Assembly: GCA_964597265.1 (NCBI GenBank)
Contig: CAZQWJ010000017.1
Coordinates: forward strand, 1-22,056
Direction: 5' to 3'
Length of the DNA stretch: 22,056 bases
Source of the DNA: CAZQWJ01 sp964597265
GTDB taxonomy: Bacteria; Patescibacteriota; 4484-211; JAGQKX01
Part shown: positions 19,478-22,056 of the stretch, piece by piece
Position numbering within the stretch: position 1 is the stretch's first letter
Layout of the letters: every line of letters begins with the position of its first letter
Notes under the pieces: generated by a model
Seen by the model: only the letters and a program-made list of their open reading frames with translations
Told to the model about the DNA's origin: nothing
The model's database searches: none
Program-made: the position numbers and the translations under genes

Positions 19478-20856
19478 TCGTAGATAGTAAACAGTGAAAA
19501 TCCGCCATAAAACACAAAACCCAAGCCCATCGCCAGTATTCTAAACCAGCTCGGTCTGATCTCTTTCTCCAGGCTGGTCAAGTTGAGCCATAAGGTCAAT
19601 CCGACATGAATAAACATGGCGAACGCGTTCATTACTGCTGCGATAATCAATAGTTGTAAAGGCTCAGTAAAACCTAAGGTGAAGATGATGATCCCTGCTG
19701 TTATTTGTAACCACAACACTATGTAATACACATTGCGTAGATTCTTTTCTTGCAGTTTTGGATAGGAGGAAATGATGACATTTTCGGCGAGTATCCGACT
19801 GGTGGCATCAAAAACCGTAAGCTGAGTACCAAAAAGAGTGAGGGTACCTACCACCAGGAAAAATGTTCCTGCCAGCGGTATCAACTGTTGGCCAATAACT
19901 TCGGCTTCGCGGATGACAAAACTAATCCCTTGCGTATTACCCTCAAGCCCAAAGACTGTACTAAAAGAGAGAAGACCTAAAAGGAAAATAGTGATAGAAC
20001 CGGTAAGCCAAAATACTAAGAAGTGTTCGATATTGATTGTGCGCCACCACTGTTTGAAGGTTGAAATACTTTCGGGAGTCATGTCAAAAGAATTGCCGGT
20101 TAAGGATACGTCCTCTTTTTTGCCTGTGAGCAGGCTGGTAATTCGACCGGCATATTTTCCCATTCCGTACCCTTTTTCTTTTACATAAAATGATTGAGCG
20201 AGGTTGAGATTGCCTCCAGCGCCAGCATACGCCAAGGCAGCAAGGAAAGTGGCGATAGCGATGCCTTCAGGCAAAAATTGGTAATCAATGCCGATTCCCA
20301 CCAAGCCTTTGCCTGCTGCTATCCAGTGTTCAGGTTTGGCCAACACTATGCTTAGAATAAAAATAGCTGGTACACCGATCAAGATAAGCAGCTTTTCAAG
20401 AGTCTCTACGGTTTTGTACAAGATCGGTCCAAGTGAGAGGATGAGGCCCATCAGGATCAACAAGCCTATGGCGAGCAACCGATGATTTTCAAAACCAAAC
20501 AGCGAGCCCAACAGAGCTGCCGACGCTGCGGCTATACCTGGCCAAATCCACGGGATGAAGGTGGAAATCATAAACCAAAAGGTGAGTGAGCGGAATTTTC
20601 TAGCCAGCCCGACAAATACGCTTTCGCCTCTCGCCAAGGCATATCGTTCAATCTCCATGTTCATAAAAAATTGAAACGTCAGGCCCAGAATTGCGCCCCA
20701 AATAATACCCATACCATAGTTGGAGGTGAGATATGGCCATAAGATGAATTCGCCACTGCCGAGGCCAAGTCCGAGAATAATAAAGCTGGGTCCGATAATC
20801 TTTTTTAGAGGTGGTGCTGGAGGCAAAACGTTACGACCTATCTCTTTGAGGGCCAT
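19478..20856 (-). CDS. Nramp-like divalent metal transporter, C-terminus lost in the gap
   Basis: About 459 residues are visible. Eleven or so hydrophobic helices follow the APC/Nramp pattern: GPSFIILGLGLGSGEFILWPYLTSNYG in helix 1, IPWIWPGIAAASAALL, and a helix-6-like AALAYAGAGGNLNLAQSFYVKEKGYGMG. The Nramp metal motif DPGN in helix 1 is replaced by GLGSGEF, and MPH in helix 6 is not seen. This fits the Nramp-related branch found in CPR and Planctomycetes (recollection), whose substrate is uncertain. I prefer ATG 20856 (MALKEIGRN) to the GTG at 20874; a TACTAG -10 lies seven bases before it. The 3' end lies in the gap. Confidence 0.8.
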
Positions 20857-20958
20857 GATACTACTAGTATGCACCGAACGTAACGTATTGGCAAGTTATT
20901 GGATACAGGGGATTTTTTTTGAAACGATCAGGGTTAAGGACGTGCTCGCGGGGAGCAT

Positions 20959-20972
20959 GGTATGCTACACAT
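20959..20972 (+). promoter_or_regulatory. Extended -10 of a probable leaderless transcript
   Basis: TGG-TATGCT (TATGCT 20961-20966) is followed by six bases and then ATG 20973. There is no Shine-Dalgarno and no good -35; the TG extension would compensate. Confidence 0.5.
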
Positions 20973-21764
20973 ATGAGAATCAAAATCACTATCTGTGTGA
21001 CGATTGTGGGTCTGATTTCCATATCACTACTGTTGCCTGAGTCCATATTGGCGCATCATCCGGGAGTTAGTGGTCCGTTGACCCACCTTGGTATCAAGCA
21101 AGTAGTTGTGGTATTTGGAGCGTCCTTAGTGGATGCGTTTAACCCTACTGCATTTGGTGTATTACTCCTGATTATTCACCAAACCGCAAGGAGGGTATCA
21201 ATGATCAAAACGGGGTTGTTGTACCTGTTGGGAATATTTGTGGTGTATGTGTCTGCAGGAATTGTGTTGCGAGAAAGCTATGTGCACGGAGGACCGACAA
21301 TGTTGCTCCAAAGCATACAGTTGGTTTTGGCGTGTATGCTGCTATATACAGGTGTTTCTGAGTTACTGCGTGCTATAAGCCCGATCAGACTACCTGGGTT
21401 TGAGTCAGTAGGTAATCGTCTGATGCCCTGGCTAGAACGAGGGTTAGTATTTCCGGTAGGGATTGGAGTTGGCATTGTTGAGTTATTTTCTACGGGAGCA
21501 ATCTACTTTGCGTTTATTCAGGCGTTATCGTTTGATCCGAATGCGACGCCCGAGGTATATACTGCCCTAATGGCGGTTTATCTTGCAGGTTTTTTACTGC
21601 CGCTCGTTGCGGCATTATTCTTTGTCCAACAGGCAGTACCAGTGTTAACTCAGGTTCTTAGGGGAGAGCGCAAAAAGACTGCGGTCATTATAGGAGTCAT
21701 ATTGATAGTTGCAGCAGGGTGGGTAGGAGGTAATGCGATCGACGGGCTGAGGTTATTGTTGTAA
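20973..21764 (+). CDS. CcdA/DsbD-like membrane protein lacking the usual cysteine, 263 aa
   Basis: An N-terminal signal-like helix (about 1-25, ending ILAHHPG) precedes six hydrophobic helices. The block VVVFGASLVDAFNPTAFGVLLLIIHQ matches the first core helix of CcdA/DsbD transmembrane domains, where the family reads DGFNPCAF. Here the redox Cys is Thr. The matching region in the second half, VFPVGIGVGIVELFSTGAIYFAFIQAL, likewise reads ELFSTG where the family has ELPCTG. With both cysteines gone it cannot carry electrons by thiol exchange and may be a transporter relative. The frame is open upstream to 20919, but ATG 20973 behind the -10 gives the signal helix at the start. Confidence 0.8.
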   Translation: MRIKITICVTIVGLISISLLLPESILAHHPGVSGPLTHLGIKQVVVVFGASLVDAFNPTAFGVLLLIIHQTARRVSMIKTGLLYLLGIFVVYVSAGIVLRESYVHGGPTMLLQSIQLVLACMLLYTGVSELLRAISPIRLPGFESVGNRLMPWLERGLVFPVGIGVGIVELFSTGAIYFAFIQALSFDPNATPEVYTALMAVYLAGFLLPLVAALFFVQQAVPVLTQVLRGERKKTAVIIGVILIVAAGWVGGNAIDGLRLLL

Positions 21765-22056
21765 GTAGCAGGGGTACCGTAACAAAAACGGTTGGTGAGA
21801 ATGGTGGTTTGGATTGGTGTGAAAAAGGAAATTGCTTGTTTTAGGGTTAAAGTGGAAAATTTTTGGAAAAAAGAACGACAGAAAAAATGAAGAAAGAAAG
21901 GGTATGATAGCAGGAAAAAGTTGTTGTGTTAGGAAAAATGAGAAAAAGGAAAAAATGAAGAAGAAGGATTAGGAGAGAAGGTTTAGAAAAAAAAGTGCGA
22001 TTTTACCAACCGATTATGATACGGTATTAGATACCTACTACTACTACTACTACTAC
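21765..22056. other. C-poor, low-complexity contig end
   Basis: No gene is seen. From about 21790 the plus strand is almost free of C, dominated by runs of A, G and GAA-like words, and the window ends in a (TAC)n microsatellite. This differs sharply from all other intergenic DNA here and looks like a poorly assembled or error-rich contig end. Confidence 0.6.

Noticed and set aside
1..22056. CRISPR array or cas genes
   Set aside because: No regularly spaced identical repeats and no Cas motifs; the repeats seen are inverted heptads or palindromic elements.

Overview
The window looks like part of a bacterial chromosome from a small-genome lineage, most likely Patescibacteria (CPR). This is an inference from gene content and style: a stand-alone CheY-like regulator, a membrane-anchored zinc-uptake system, a UbiA prenyltransferase, a compact sigma/anti-sigma pair, and many transcripts that seem to start at or next to the ATG. 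TGA is used as an ordinary stop codon. The 100-N run at 19378-19477 marks a scaffold gap. The last ~290 bases are C-poor and end in a TAC microsatellite, as at a poor contig end.

Region 1 (1-2760) holds only one convincing ordinary protein gene (467-949, plus strand) but is dense in RNA structure, almost all readable on the minus strand. From right to left there is: a near-consensus promoter (TTGACG, 17 nt, TATAAT); an attenuator-like terminator with a possible pseudoknot; a 13-codon ORF with a strong ribosome binding site; and a roughly 0.6-kb hairpin-rich stretch carrying an almost intact copy of the 23S rRNA GTPase-associated centre (H42-H44) outside any rRNA gene. This ends at a strong terminator. 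Further hairpins, a second terminator, a 33-codon Cys-containing ORF and an isolated tRNA T-arm follow. Finally there is a 133-nt tmRNA-like molecule (tRNA-like domain with G3:U70, P2, one pseudoknot) with no visible tag reading frame, followed by another structured segment and the start of a minus-strand gene at the left edge. This is the most unusual part of the window.

Region 2 (2803-9907) has a response regulator followed by a large unrecognised protein (possible DHHA1-like and SAVED-like segments), then a zinc/manganese ABC uptake operon znuA-znuC-znuB-like with a DUF4430 protein, then a cofactor-dependent phosphoglycerate mutase. A palindromic repeat element splits znuC from znuB.

Region 3 (9921-15370) has a UbiA prenyltransferase (minus), a secreted beta-propeller protein with a C-terminal membrane anchor (plus), a second copy of the repeat element, and a minus-strand operon of an ECF sigma factor and a single-pass membrane protein that is probably its anti-sigma partner.

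Region 4 (15437-21764) is metal handling: an ArsR-YHS regulator with a palindromic operator, a CopA copper ATPase overlapping it, a sulfite-exporter/UreH-like membrane protein fused to a cupredoxin, a gene start cut by the gap, an Nramp-like transporter running into the gap from the other side, and a CcdA-like membrane protein. The copper genes form one unit in which the regulator probably senses metal and represses export. The Zn/Mn and Nramp systems would provide import.
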